Both the position numbers and the translations under genes were made by a program. This document shows positions 13,748-25,288 of a stretch of DNA of 64,000 nt, piece after piece. Source of the stretch: Haematobia irritans (Eukaryota > Arthropoda > Insecta > Diptera > Muscidae). The first letter of the stretch is position 1. Each line of letters opens with the position of its first letter. The stretch spans positions 222,806,085-222,870,084 of the forward strand of contig NC_134400.1 in the NCBI RefSeq assembly GCF_050003625.1, read 5' to 3'. The notes under the pieces are model-generated. The model ran no database searches and had not been told where the DNA came from. It was given only the letters and a program-made list of their open reading frames with translations.

Positions 13748-13824
13748 TAGTAGAACTTTGTACGTAATCCATGGTGGAGGGTACATGAGATTCGGTCATA
13801 TGTACTTGTTTCTTTTTTAAATTA

Positions 13825-13985
13825 ATATCTGAATTACATTTGAAGAAATAGTCAAACAAAAAATTAATTGATTTTTTGATCACAATCAAAATTAATCAAT
13901 TGGCGATTAAATAAAGTTCATTGAAATATTAATTGGATCAATTAATTTCTTGATTGAAGCAAACTAATATTTTTTTTTCTGTGAT
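13825..13985. repeat. Partial AT-rich MITE (relative of 17401-17677)
   Basis: AATTAATTGGATCAATTAAT-type sequence ending ATTTTTTTTTCTGTGATC. One end only. Confidence 0.5.
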
Positions 13986-15090
13986 CATGGGAAAAGCTTC
14001 CGGACAGTGTTATCTCCTTTGAAGTAATGTCAGTAATCCGGCGTCGATTTTGTTTCTTAAAGATTAAATTCGTGAAACTGTCAAGAAAATAGTTAAGTCA
14101 CTTTGCAATTTGACTATACATTTCATGAACAGGATATGGCCTTGTAATCGTGTTGTTGGTGACCATTTGTCTAATAAAGCTTTTCACAATTAACGGCATG
14201 CTCTCGTCGTTATGAATAAACATCCGTTTAACTATAAAAAGAATTCCATATTTGCTTTGAATACCAAAATAACAAACCTTGGAAACCACTTTTCTTTGTC
14301 TCTAGAATAGTCCAACGTCTCAATTATTATGTTATATTGTACTTCCCAGCGAAATACCAAATTGACGTAGAATATAGAGATTGTCTTTTTTTCGATGTCC
14401 TTTTATTTGTCACCCTAATATAAAGTATGCATTATTTATCCAATCATTTTCAAAAGCAAACCAAAAACTTTATTTTGAAAAGGACATCCTTTCGAACGAA
14501 TATCTCACATCTAAAAATGTCACCCAAACACCATCTAACTTTGAAGTGTGCAGCCATCTCATATTGTAAACATGAAGCAATGCGTTGTCATGTTTTCCCG
14601 CCTTACTATGAAAAACTTTTGGCAAATCTTGGTTGATATAAGATTTGCTAACTCCCAACATTGTATTATGGTCGAAGTTTGGTCAACTTAAGTCTTTCAA
14701 TGTCAGATCTAAAATTAATATTAGCCTGGACGGGAGAAATGGTGTGGGATCTTCGTTTCCTATGTTATTCTACATACACAAGTAACAGATGGGAGTAGGA
14801 TAAGAGTTGGAGGTTTTCCTTAGAAAACTAAATTGCCCAAAGGACAACATTCCAAGTGACTTCAATGGTTTAGTTCATGAATTGATTACTTTTCCCTATT
14901 CGTTATAAGTTTATGGTTATGATATTTGCAAAAAAAAACGAATAAGAGTCAAACTTTTTGTAAGAAACATTCTATGTTCGACAAATATTTGTTCAGGTTG
15001 AATCTAGCCTTAGTTGACTAACAAAGTATACAGAACAGTGCCTTAATTTTATCATTCAGAGCTATAGTTATACACAATCTGAATTTTATT
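13986..15090. other. No gene recognised
   Basis: AT-rich sequence. I looked on the minus strand for the next SLC12 exon (R-V-F/Y-A block) and did not see it. Confidence 0.55.
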
Positions 15091-16015
15091 ATGCGTGGGT
15101 GGCCTTTTATATTTTGGAAAAATAGAACAAATCCAAATATTAATCATCGCAACTACCTTTGTTGTTTTTCAAAATATTCTCCATTAATATCTAAATATTT
15201 GTGCATGCATTTTTGCAATTGTCGAAGCACTTTTACCACTCTGATTGAGCGCATCAATCACTACTTCAGGTGTCGGACAGTCGACTGCTGTTTACTTTTG
15301 GGCTCATACGCGTAAATCCACAATACATCACCTGTCACGATGTCATAGACGTCTTTCGAATCACCGCGACCGAATTTTTGGAGCATTTCTTTCGACCAAT
15401 CGACAATATGAACAATTTTTTTTGACATTCATGCAATATTTTAATACCTAACGTTGTCTCAATCTAACGATCTGGCGATCTTGCAATGTCAGTTTTCACA
15501 CAGCATCAATGGTTTCCGGATCAACAACTCATTTTCAACGACCTTCACGAAATTCGTCTTGGAGTGAACTACGTTCTTGGTTGAAGTCATCATACCATGG
15601 ATAAACACAGATCATTGACGAAGCTTTATCGGCAAAATTTAAATTAAGCTCATCGATGTGTTAGGAGCCACAGTTTCGACCAAACACCAAAAGGTGTTTC
15701 TATGGTGGATTATCCCCTCTCAGTAATGCTGGTGACAGTTCTGAGTGTTTCAAACCTTTTCCAAGTGGTTTCACTGCAATGTGAAACACCGTTCGGACTC
15801 GGCTATAAAAAGGAGGTCCCTTTTCATTGGGCTTAACATAGAATCGGGCAGCACTCAGTGATAAGAGAGAAGTTCACCACGGTGGTATATCAGTAGACTG
15901 AATAGTCTATGTGAGCCTGAAATATTGGGCTGCCATTATACCTAACCAAACCTAATGCACGTCGAAAGTTGGAGAAAATAATCGCACGATGATAATCGCA
16001 AATGGACATCACTCA
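15091..16015 (-). pseudogene. Decayed mariner transposase, internally deleted, split by a SINE
   Basis: On the minus strand, fragments in different frames read DEFREGR, VVDPETIDAV, LTLQDRQIVRL, APKIRS, HDIVTGDVLWIYAYEPKSKQ, ALNQSGKSASTIAKM and INGEYFEK-like ends. These match a mariner transposase with a first-Asp motif (TGDESWIY, here GDVLWIY). The segment between KQQST and the C-terminus is deleted, including the second and third Asp. A SINE (15665-15954) interrupts its 5' part; homologous sequence resumes at 15957-16015. Confidence 0.7.
15665..15954 (+). mobile_element. SINE, tRNA head mostly deleted, inside a mariner relic
   Basis: AGCCACAGTTTCGACCAAACA joins the first bases to the end of the head. 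The body and tail (CATTATACCTAACCAAACCT) are complete. Confidence 0.8.
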
Positions 16016-16241
16016 GAAGCCATAGCCAGTGTTGCCAACTTTTAAGAAACAGAAATAGCTATGTTAGATCGAACATAATTGAAAGCAAAACTAATCCAAA
16101 AACTAATCATTATTCATTGTTGCCATTACTATAGGAATCATAGGCTTGTTGTACTGTATTCAAAGATTACCCTCAAAGTTTTTAATACAGTGCAACCGTT
16201 TTCATCCTTGCGGAGGTTATATCTTTAAAAACTAAAATTAG

Positions 16242-17178
16242 ATGTTACGGCATTCTCAACTTTATTTTCGCAATGTTATCTTGCCTAAGTATTCGTTCGA
16301 CCTCTGGATTCACCAGCAAATCGACATCAATGATACTAAGCTGTATGGCGAAATTGGCAACATTGTCCATACCCATATCTAGCAAAACAAAGAGACTATG
16401 TTTTGTGAAGAAGATGGTAATCATGCTAGCGGAGGCCTGAGTAATCAGATTTTTGCCCGAATCGATGGAGTTGACAAAAATTACCTCTAGTTTGTTGTTT
16501 TCTCTTTACGTTCTAATTGTACGGCAGTAACGGCAGAGATAGAAGCAATTTTCACCAGCATCTGGACTTTCAGACAAACCAAATTTGTTGATGAACTATC
16601 CCAGCAAAAAATACTTCAGCAGTAAGAGTTTAGTAGCACTTTTTGGTATACAATAAAATAGGCAGTGTATCCACACTGCCTGAATTGGTGGCAATAACGT
16701 AAACGAGTAATCAAACTAGTTTATGATCATTCGTTTACGTTATTGCAACTAATTCGTGCAGTATAGATGCATGAAAGGTAGTGATGTTTTCCTTCACGAC
16801 AACAATGCTATACTCATGCAAAATGAGCAATTATATCAGCGCTATGTAGAAGCTGCTCCCAATCGGGACATCGCCCATAAAAATCAGCATTGATTCGGTT
16901 GTTTTGTAAGCAGTTGGTACTGCCTCTCTCCCTTACAATCTTGCTGAAAAGTGCTCCATTCTTTGCTGGGATTAAGCGTCAATGTGAATTCAATGGACAT
17001 TCGGAAAATTGGGGCAACTATGGGATTCCGCAGTACTCGATATGAAATGATTGAACTTCCTGCTCCCCTACATGAAGACAAACCAAATCAAACCATCTTC
17101 TTCGTTTGGTTTAATAGTAATCATCCAAATAAACATCGTTTACATATGCGTTCAACCTTCAAGAAAGACTGGGTCTAG
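16242..17178 (+). pseudogene. Unidentified 187-codon ORF broken by a MITE and two stops
   Basis: ATG at 16242 (preceded by an in-frame TAG) starts MLRHSQLYFRNVILPKYSFD and then LWIHQQIDINDTKLYGEIGN. In-frame TAGs follow after HTHI and KNYL, then SNCTAVTAEIEAIFTSIWTF and RQTKFVDEL. A 371-bp MITE (16600-16970) interrupts here. If one copy of the flanking AT is removed with the MITE, the same frame continues LSVNVNSMDIRKIGATMGFR ... IFFVWFNSNHPNKHRLHMRS and stops at 17178. The rejoined length is 564 nt, exactly 188 codons. I do not recognise the protein. A decayed gene or processed copy is likely. An antisense open stretch also exists but breaks sooner. Confidence 0.45.
16600..16970 (-). mobile_element. 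CCCAGC MITE, complete copy
   Basis: TIRs CCCAGCAAA.AAT / TTGCTGGG, with AT on both sides. The centre has an inverted repeat (TTTACGTTATTGC and its complement). It is homologous to the copies at 5036 and 46151. Confidence 0.8.
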
Positions 17179-17400
17179 AGTTAATAGCGACAACCTCTAA
17201 TACGACTCTATTCTGCCAATAGTGAGGTGGCTGAACTTAATCCTGTTCATGGATTCCAGACACCACCCATGTCACTGGACGAACGTTAGCCAGAACGGGA
17301 GACCAAAGTGGCTTAGACCAAACTAAAAGCAGGTAAGTGGTAGTGCCCCAACTCCTAGTTATCCAAGATTGATGACAGCACAGCTGACGTCTGGCCCATA

Positions 17401-17677
17401 CACACAAGAAAATTTCACGAAAATTTTTCCATTTAAAATTTTAATTGAGTTTTAAAAAATATTCAATTAAAAATTGAATTGATTCAACAAATTTTTTAAT
17501 TGAAACAAAACTAATAGTATCAATTAATTTTTTTAATTGGATCAATTAACTTTTTAATTGACCTTCAATTATTTTTTTTAATTGATACTATCATTTCTGT
17601 GATTGAAGACATTTCAATTAAAAATTAATTGGATCAATTAATTTCGTGATTGAATCAGAAAATAAATTTTTTGTGTG
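17401..17677. mobile_element. AT-rich MITE (CACACAAGAAAA ends), TA-flanked
   Basis: TIRs CACACAAGAAAA / TTTTTTGTGTG, TA on both sides, body of ATTAATTG/CAATTAAT motifs. Partial relatives lie at 13825-13985, 32875-33095, 42820-42975 and 57312-57388. Confidence 0.75.
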
Positions 17678-17806
17678 TAGGTAATCAAATGCCACTTTAA
17701 ATTAGCGTTGTGTGTGTCTTGCATTGACATATTGCTCTAAACTCTAAACTCATTCCACATAGACGCACAGTTCGGCGATATGGATGCATAACCACAAATC
17801 ACTTAC

Positions 17807-18036
17807 CTTAATTTACACGATTGCCATGTGCGACGCGTGCTGATGATGTATGGCAAGAGCAGCGTAAGACCACCATCGTCATAGAGCCACCAGACATCGA
17901 TGACAGCATGACTACGTTTGCGGGTAAAGAGACTCAATTGATGTAGCACCTCTTTGGGCAATTCGACACCACCGGGACCCTTGTATAAAGCAGCGGGGTC
18001 ATCATGTTTCGTTTTCGATTTACGTAAGGAATTCGT
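17807..18036 (-). CDS. Ncc69: Na-K-Cl cotransporter (SLC12), exon 5 of those in window
   Basis: A 230-nt exon with acceptor AATCATAG and donor GTAAGT. It encodes TNSLRKSKTKHDDPAALYKG, then PGGVELPKEVLHQLSLFTRK, then RSHAVIDVWWLYDDGGLTLL and PYIISTRRTWQSCKL. The IDVWWLYDDGGLTLLLPY motif is the hallmark of the SLC12 C-terminal domain (vertebrate IDVWWLFDDGGLTLLIPY). The exon ends two bases into the Arg codon (phase 2). The next exon should begin with the R-V-F/Y-A block. I did not find it between 1 and 17806 on this strand, so the gene's 3' end probably lies to the left of the window. Confidence 0.95.
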
Positions 18037-18127
18037 CTATGATTAAAAAAAAAGATATTGAAATAAATTCCCATTTTCCCAGTAATGTGAATAAATTGCA
18101 ATTTTTTGTGTCTCTTTACCAACTTAC

Positions 18128-18225
18128 CAACAAAGGAGCTGTTTTGGGATCAGCTGGATCTGGCAAACCAGACACTTCTTTATTCGGACCACCAGCAACA
18201 AATGACAAATCACTGGTACTGGATG
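18128..18225 (-). CDS. Ncc69: Na-K-Cl cotransporter (SLC12), exon 4 of those in window (linker)
   Basis: A 98-nt exon after the acceptor CACTTTAG, ending before GTAAG. With the G from the previous exon it reads ASSTSDLSFVAGGPNKEVSG and then LPDPADPKTAPLL. This is the poorly conserved serine/proline linker of the C-terminal domain, so homology alone would not identify it. The support is that splicing phases fit on both sides (phase 1 in, phase 0 out) and that the next exon starts only 91 bp downstream. Alternative splicing of such linker exons is known in the family, but nothing here shows it directly. Confidence 0.85.
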
Positions 18226-18872
18226 CTAAAGTGACAAATAATCAAGAAAAAAATAGGTTTACTTTTAATTAAATGAATTGTGAATGATATTTTCAATTTT
18301 ACTTTTCTTTGAATCAAAGAATCAAAGGTCAGACAATATGTGTCCTGCCTTTTGCAAGGGTTAAGTTTTATTGACATGCAATTTGAGTCAATGATTTCGG
18401 ACTAAAAATAATTCCTTTCAGTAATAAATAATAGCAAGAGGCTTGACACGTAGAGGCTATTTTAGGTCATTATCTGAGCAAAACGTAGTTGATTCAACTA
18501 AATGGCTTCAAGGGCTTTGTTTGCTTAGCAATTGAGTGATTGCAATCCCCCCTCCAGGTAAAGTGTACGAGAGTCGTTCATAAAATTATAAGAATTTTGA
18601 TTTTATTTGAGTGATGACTTCTAAGAAAAAAATCTTGTGAAAAATGAAATTTCATTTCATTAACAAAAATTTACATTTATACATATTTGTGAAATAGTTT
18701 CATTTAGTCAGTGTTGCTTTCAAGAAAAAATTATAAATGTTTGAATTTATTTCATTTCGATGAGTTACATCTTTGAGTTTTTTTATATACTGTGTGACTG
18801 ACATGTATTGCAAGCAATTTATGGTTGATATCCTTTCTAAACCGTTCGTCTGAAAACTGACAGATTTATTCC

Positions 18873-19065
18873 AGTGAGAGTTCATTTTATTGTTGACAAG
18901 CTTACAAAACCATTTGGATCTATTGCATTCAGAAATAATGTTGCACAACCAAAGATACTGGAAAGAGCCAAGGAATTGTATGTCTTGCAAGAAAGTGACC
19001 ATTTACCGAATTTGGTTTTCTCCGATGAGAAGCCATTCCAAAATGAGCAGTTTGTGTATAAATAA
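18873..19065 (+). pseudogene. Relic of a Tc1/mariner-superfamily transposase
   Basis: The open frame reads KPFGSIAFRNNVAQPKILER, AKELYVLQESDHLPNLVFSD and EKPFQNEQFVYK. The VFSDEKPF motif has the shape of the first catalytic Asp region of Tc1/mariner-type transposases (FSDEK). Nothing of the later catalytic residues was found. The family is uncertain. Confidence 0.5.
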
Positions 19066-19218
19066 ATGTATAAAAAATGTCACTATAAATACCAAATATT
19101 ATCGAGAAAATGGCCAAAACTTATTATTGAAGTCATGTACAGACAAACATTTTGGCTTTTTTAATTCATTTAACTAACGTTTGCAAATAATAGTATAAAT
19201 TTGAACTAAAACATAATA

Positions 19219-19293
19219 TTTTCCCAATTAATGAATTATTGATAGAAACGAGCTCCAGGTCTATTTCTATCAATAATTCATTAATTGGAAAAA
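19219..19293. repeat. Long perfect hairpin
   Basis: Arms CCAATTAATGAATTATTGAT+AGAAA and their complement, 27 bp or more paired, with a 15-nt loop around CGAGCTCCAGG. Confidence 0.9.
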
Positions 19294-19417
19294 TCAAATA
19301 CAGGTCGAATACAATAAAAACAAGTTTGTAACATAATATTTTCCATGAACTAAAATGGAATTCAATTGGCTTTTGTGCCCTGGAGGTATGCTTCATTAAT
19401 CCCTCTTGCAAAATAGG

Positions 19418-19500
19418 TCCTGGATAGGTTAGGTATAGCGGTTGCCCGAAATTTTGGGCTCACTTAGATTATCGAGGCAATTGTGCTATGGAAGTTGTTC
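19418..19500 (-). mobile_element. SINE 3' fragment
   Basis: GGTTAGGTATAGCGGTTGCC, GGGCTCACTTAGATTATCG: the tail and end of the body. Confidence 0.65.
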
Positions 19501-19707
19501 CACAAACATTTCTTTTAAAGTACATTGGACAATGAAATTTCGCAAAAAGGAATAGACAATCAATAAAAGAAAGAATTATAAAAATAAAATTAAAAATTTT
19601 ATTCCAGCTGCAATTTGAACCTATGCCGTTTCACTTCCATGAAAGTTATTCTAAGAATGTTTTGCAAATTTCCATGAATTTAAATTTTTTTGTTTATTTT
19701 TAATGAA

Positions 19708-21456
19708 AACAAGTATATACGGCCGTAAGTTCGGCCAGGCCGAAGCTTATGTACCCTTCACCATGGATTGCGTAGAAACTTCTACTGAAGACTGTCATCC
19801 AAAATCGAATTACTTGGGTTGCGGTAACTCTTGCCGATGACAAGGTATCATAAAACTTCCTAATACCGTAATATATACCACGTAGTCCATACGTGGTATA
19901 TACTAAACATAAAATGGCCGATTAAATACGTATATAATTAAGTTTGACAAAATTTTCTATAGAAATAAAATTTTGACAAAATAAAATTTTGACAACATTC
20001 TCTATAAAATTAAAATTTTGACAACATTTTCTATAGAAATACGATTTTAACAAAATTTTCTATAGAAATAAAATTTGACAAAATTTTCTATAGGAATCAA
20101 ATTTCGACAAAATTTTCTATAGAAATAAAATTTTGCTAGATTATTTTTGCTCGAGTGGCAAGCATGATTATGAACCGATATGGACCAATTTTTGTGTGAT
20201 TGGGGATCGGCTATATATAACTATAGACCGATATGGACCAATTTTGGCATGGTTATTAGCGGCCATATATTAACACCACGTTGCAAATTTCAACCGGATC
20301 GGATGAATTTTGCTTGTCCAAGTGGCTCCGGAGTTCAAATCTGGTCATAGGTTTATATAGGGGCTATATATAATTATGGACTGATATGGACCAATTTTTG
20401 AATGGTTCTTAGAGACTATATACTAATACCATGTACCAAATTTCAGCCGGATCGGATGAAATTTGCTTCTCTTAGAGGATCCTCAAACCAAATCTGGGAA
20501 TCGGTTTATATGGGGGCTATATATAATTATGGACAAATATTTGCATGGTTGTTAGAGACCATATACTAATACCATGTACCAAATTTCAGCCGTATCGGAT
20601 GAAATGTGCTTCTCTTTGAGGCTCCGCAAGCCAAATCGGTGGATCGGTTTATATGGGGGATATACGTAAAAGTGGACCGATATGGACCAATTTTTGCATG
20701 GTTGTTAGAGACCATATACTAACACCATGTACCAAATTTCAGCCTGATCGGATGAAATTTGCTCATCTACGAGGCTCCGGAGTTCAAATCTAGGGATCGG
20801 TTTATATGGGGGCTATATATAATTATGGACAGATATGGACCAATTTTGGCATGGTTGTTAGAGACCATATACTAATACCATGTACCAAATTTCAGCCGGA
20901 TCGGATGAAATTTGCTTCTCTTTGAGGCTCCGCAAGCCAAATCAGGGGATCGGTTTATATGGGGGATATACGTAAAAGTGGACCGATATGGACCAAGTTT
21001 TGCATGGTTGTTAGAGACCATATACTAACACCATGTACCAAATTTCAGCCTGATCGGATGAAATTTGCTTCTTTTAGAGCAATCGCAAGCCATATTTGGG
21101 TGTCCGTTTATATGGGGGCTATACGTAAAAGTGGCTATACGTAAAGTTGTTAGAGACCATATACTAACACCATGTACCAAATTTCAGCCTGATCGGATGA
21201 AATTTGCTTCACTTAGAGCAATCGCAAGCCAAATTTGGGGGTCCGTTTATATGGGGGCTATACGTAAAAGTAGACCGATATGGACCAATTTTTGCATGGT
21301 TGTTAGAGACCATATACTAACACCATGTACTAAATTTCAGCCGGATCGGATGAAATTTGCTTCTCTTAGAGCAATCGCAAGCCAAATTTGGGGGTCCGTT
21401 TATATGGCGGCTATACGTAAAAGTGGCCCGATATGGCCCATTTGCAATACCATCCG
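19708..21456 (-). mobile_element. mini-me-like repeat element (family X), copy 2
   Basis: Reverse orientation: starts AACAAGTATATACGGCCGTA, has a short minisatellite (19945-20136), then about nine degenerate ~153-bp units. It breaks off at CCATCCG, before the TA/GTCY head. Open frames across the units (for example 21065-21622) are repeat artefacts. Confidence 0.75.
19945..20136. repeat. ~29-bp minisatellite inside family X copy 2
   Basis: Six or so degenerate copies of GACAAAATTTTCTATAGAAA followed by TAAAATTTT, with small deletions between units. Confidence 0.85.
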
Positions 21457-21506
21457 TATGTATAAAATAAAAATAAAAAATTTTCGAAAAATATTTAATA
21501 AAAAAT

Positions 21507-21717
21507 TCACCGCTGGTGAGATTCGAACTTATGTTCTTTTCTTCATTCATACTAATAAAGAGAATCTGGAGAAGCAGTTAGAATGTTATGTCTTGATGTC
21601 ATATCACAAACACTTGAATTGATGCCTCGACGCTTTGTATTAAATTACATTTGTGGTTGAGTGTGCTAAGGCGTTCTTTTATGGCGCCAACAAACCCAGG
21701 TTCAAACCCCGGTGTAA
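21507..21717. repeat. Another pair of opposed tRNA-like sequences
   Basis: Minus-strand B-box-like CATAAGTTCGAATCTCACC at 21514-21532. Plus-strand TGGTTGAGTGTGCTAAGGCG and CCAGGTTCAAACCCCGGTG at 21652-21713, which look Leu/Ser-tRNA-like. They lie between two family X elements. Neither folds convincingly as a complete tRNA by eye. Confidence 0.5.
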
Positions 21718-21806
21718 GCAAAAAAGTATTTGGAATTAAAAAAGTTTTTGGAATTAGATGAAAAGATAATAATAAAATAATAAGAAAAAACAAATTGTTT
21801 TGTTTT

Positions 21807-23925
21807 TATACCCTCCACCATAGGATGGGGGTATATTAACTTTGTCATTCCGTTTGTAACACATCGAAATATTGCTGTAAGACCCCTTAAAGTATATATA
21901 TTCTGGGTCGTGGTGAAATTCTGAGTCGATCTGAGCATGTCCGTCCGTCCGTCTGTTGAAATCACGCTAACTTCCGAACGAAACAAGCTATCGACTTGAA
22001 ACTTGGCACAAGTAATTGTTATTGATGTAGGTCGGATGGTATTGCAAATTGGCCATATCGGTCCACTTTTACGTATAGCCCCCATATAAACGAACCTCCA
22101 AATTTGGCTTGCCGATCCCCTAAGAGAAGCAAATTTCATCCGATCAGGCTGAAATTTTATACATGGTGTTAGTATATGGTCCCTAACAACCAGGCAAAAA
22201 TTGGTGCACATCGGTCCATAATTATATATAGCCCCCATATAAACCGATCCCCCGATTTGGCTTGCGGAGCCTAAGAGAAGCAAATTCGATCCGATCCGGT
22301 TGAAATTAGGTACATGGTGTCAGCATATGATCTCTAACAACCATGCAAAAATTGGTCCACATCGATCCATAATTATATATAGCCCTCATATAAACCAATC
22401 CCCAGATTTTGCTTGCGGAGCCTCTAAGAGAAGCAAATTTCATCCGATCCAGCTGAAACTTGGTACATGGTGTTGGTATATGATCTCTAACAACCATGCA
22501 AAAATTGGTCCACATCGGTCCATAATTATATATAGCCCTCATATAAACCAATCCCCAGATTTGGCTTGCGGAGCCTCTAAGAGAAGCAAATTTCATTCGA
22601 TTCGTGTTAGTATATGGTCTCTAATGACCATGAAAAAATTAGTCCACATCGGTCCATAATTATATATAGCCCCCATATAAACCGATCACCGGATTTGACC
22701 TCCGGAGCCTCTTGGAAGACCAAAATTCATCTGATTCAATTGAAATTTGGTACGTGGTATTAATATATGGCCCCAAACGCCAATGCAAAAATTGGTCGAA
22801 ATCGGTCCATAATTATATATATATCCGATCCAGATTTGACCTCCGGAGCCCCTTGGAAGAGCAAAATTCATCCGATTCGGTTGAAATGTGGTACGTGATG
22901 TTAGTATATGATATCCAACAACCATGCAGGAATTGGTTCATATCAGTCCATAATTATATATAGCCCCCATATAAACCGATCCCCAGATTTGACCTCCGGA
23001 GCCCCTTGGAAGAGCAAAATTAATCCGATTCGGTTGAAATGTGGTACGTGATGTTAGTATATGATATCCAACAACCATGCAGGAATTGGTTCATATCAGT
23101 CCATAATTATATATAGCCCCCATATAATCGATCCCCAGATTTGACCTCCGAAGCCCCTTGGAAGAGCAAAATTCATCCGATTCGGTTGATATGTGGTACG
23201 TGATGTTAGTATATGATATCCAACAACCATGCAGGAATTGGTTCATATCAGTCCATAATTATATATAGCCCCCATATAAACCGATCCCCAGATTTGACCC
23301 CCGGTGCCTTTCGGAGAAGCAAAATTCATCCGATCTGGTGGTTGAAATTTGGTACGTGGTGGTAGTATATGATATTTAACAACCATGCCAAAAGTGGTCC
23401 ATATCAGTCCACAATCATATGTATGTTAGCCCCCTTATAAACCGATCCCGAAGTTTGGTTTTGGAACCTCTTGGAGGAGCAAATTTCACCCGAGTCAGTT
23501 GCAATTTAGTACATTGTGCTAGTATATGGCCGTTAACAACCATTCCTAACTAGGTCCATATCGGTCTATAGTTATATATAGCCCTCAGATAAATCGATCC
23601 TCAATCACACAAAAATTGGTCCATATCAAGTTCAAATTTGTACATAGCCCACATAAAAGCGACCCCCATATTTCAATTCTGGCTCTCTACGTACCGTGCA
23701 AAAGTCTCTATCGATTCGTAATTATTTGTAGACTTACCTATACATACCTTTTTTGTCTAGTATATACCACGTATGGACTAACTCACAATTTAGAAAACTA
23801 TGTTAAGAAGTTTTAAGATACCACAACCCAATTAATTCGATTGTGGATGATAGTCTTTCGTAGAAGTTTCTACGCAATCCATGGTGGAGGGTACATAAGA
23901 TTCGGCCTGGCCGTATATACTTGTT
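21807..23925 (+). mobile_element. mini-me-like repeat element (family X), copy 3, both ends present
   Basis: Begins TATACCCTCCACCATAGG after a run of T. The head has GACCCCTTAAAGTATATATA, TTCTGGGTCGTGG and the GTCC repeats, then ten or so ~153-bp units. It ends with CCATGGTGGAGGGTACATAA and GTATATACTTGTT. The two ends carry inverted TACCCTCCACCAT / ATGGTGGAGGGTA motifs. This is the longest copy (~2.1 kb) and the best reference for the family. Confidence 0.8.
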
Positions 23926-24084
23926 TTATTTTTCTTCTATTCTTCATTCAAATGAACCTCCACGGCATAACTTCAAAAACAATGCAAAGGATCCAAAAAT
24001 GGAATACTTCTGTCCAAGCCTATGTAAGTTTGCACTTACTCAGCATCATAAATTGGGGATCCAAACTACTTTTTGGAAGCTCTT

Positions 24085-24240
24085 TTTTGCTGCGATGTAG
24101 TGAACTTCTCTGTTATCAATACCCGTGTCCGATAAAACCACTTGGAGAAACTGTGAAACACTCAGAAAGACCACCAGCATTACTGAGGGGGGATAAACCA
24201 CCCGTGAAAAAAAATGTTTTCTTCTGTCGAAACTGAGATT
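24085..24240 (-). mobile_element. SINE fragment
   Basis: Matches the body region ACCACTTGGAGAAACTGTGA, CACCAGCATTACTGAGGGGG. Internal deletion after GTGAACTTCTCTGTTATCAA. Confidence 0.7.
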
Positions 24241-24933
24241 GACCAAACGACCCTTTATATACATGACGGGCTTGCTTTTTCCCCATAGTCCTCTTATCGA
24301 AATGCCTGATAAATTTTTGCAATCGCTCCACGCTTCTGGATGTCCAAGACAATAATTCATTGTTGACAATTGCCATGTGGCATTTATGATAAGCTGTACT
24401 CATGCTGGGCATACAAAAACTGTTATCCTTCACAAATACCCTTCATACACCATTTAATGTCACTTCACTACCACCCTTCCGTAATAAAGGACTTCATATC
24501 ATAGTCGTAGAGAACTTTATGGGATATCGTAAAAAGCGTTAAATCAATCATAAGGACAAAAGTAAAAGTTCAACATAATCGTTTTTATGCGATGTCCAGA
24601 ATTGTGTTTTAGGGTAAAATGGGAGCTCTCAAAGCGATTGTCAGCAATAGAAATGCACTCAAAGCAAAGAAAAAAATAACTATGGTTTTTTATTTGGAGA
24701 AGTCATTGGGCGGATAGCACACATAAATGATAGCACACATAAACAGCATTTGCTAATTGTGTTTTCTTTCAAAGGAGCTAATGGTTAATCAACTATGTAA
24801 GTGTACTTTCTGGATATGGTCCTGGTTTAAGCGAAATAAAAATTCAATTGTACATTCTATTCACAAGATAATGGCTAATGGCCTATCATTTTTAATGTAC
24901 ACTCAAAAGAAAGTTTGACTTGGATTCAAAGAT

Positions 24934-25288
24934 TTAGGTTAGGTTAGGTTAGGTTAGGTGGCAGCCCGATGTATCAGGCTCACTTAGACTATTCAGTCCA
25001 TTGTGATACCACATTGGTGAACTTCTCTCTTATCACTGAGTGCTGCCCGATTCCATGTTAAGCTCAATGACAAGGGACCTCCTTTTTATAGCCGAGTCCG
25101 AACGGCGTTCCACATTGCAGTGAAACCACTTAGAGAAGCTTTGAAACCCTCAGAAATGTCACCAGCATTACTGAGGTGGGATAATCCACCGCTGAAAAAC
25201 TTTTTTTGGTGTTTGGTCGAAGCAGGAATCGAACCCACGACCTTGTGTATGCAAGGCGGGCATGCTAACCATTGCACCACGGTGGCTT
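24934..25288 (-). mobile_element. tRNA-derived SINE, full copy
   Basis: Minus strand: head AGCCACCGTGGTGCAATGGT with box B GGGTTCGATTCC. The tail ends in CCTAACCTAACCTAACCTAA, seen here as TTAGG-like repeats at 24934-24958. Confidence 0.9.

Larger units (their letters stand above)
12424..13812 (+). mobile_element. Family X terminal fragment split by a DD37E transposon
   Basis: The left part (AATTCGATTGTGG.TGCCAGTCTT) and the right part (AATCCATGGTGGAGGGTACA) are the two halves of the family X end block. They are separated by the transposon at 12463-13747 with a TA duplication. Confidence 0.7.

Noticed and set aside
16255..16580. Minus-strand open stretch (ITIFFTKHSLFVLLDMGMDN...)
   Set aside because: It overlaps the plus-strand 187-codon ORF, breaks with a frameshift, and has no continuation across the MITE, whereas the plus strand does.
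21065..22596. Long frames with a repeated 51-residue unit (CTKFQPDRMKFASLR...) as a repeat protein gene
   Set aside because: They arise because the repeat unit is 153 bp, a multiple of three, and appear in whichever strand the element is oriented. Units are non-coding in other copies and lack conserved starts.
24934..24958. TTAGG telomere-like repeats
   Set aside because: Only four or five units, part of the SINE tail. Flies lack TTAGG telomeres.
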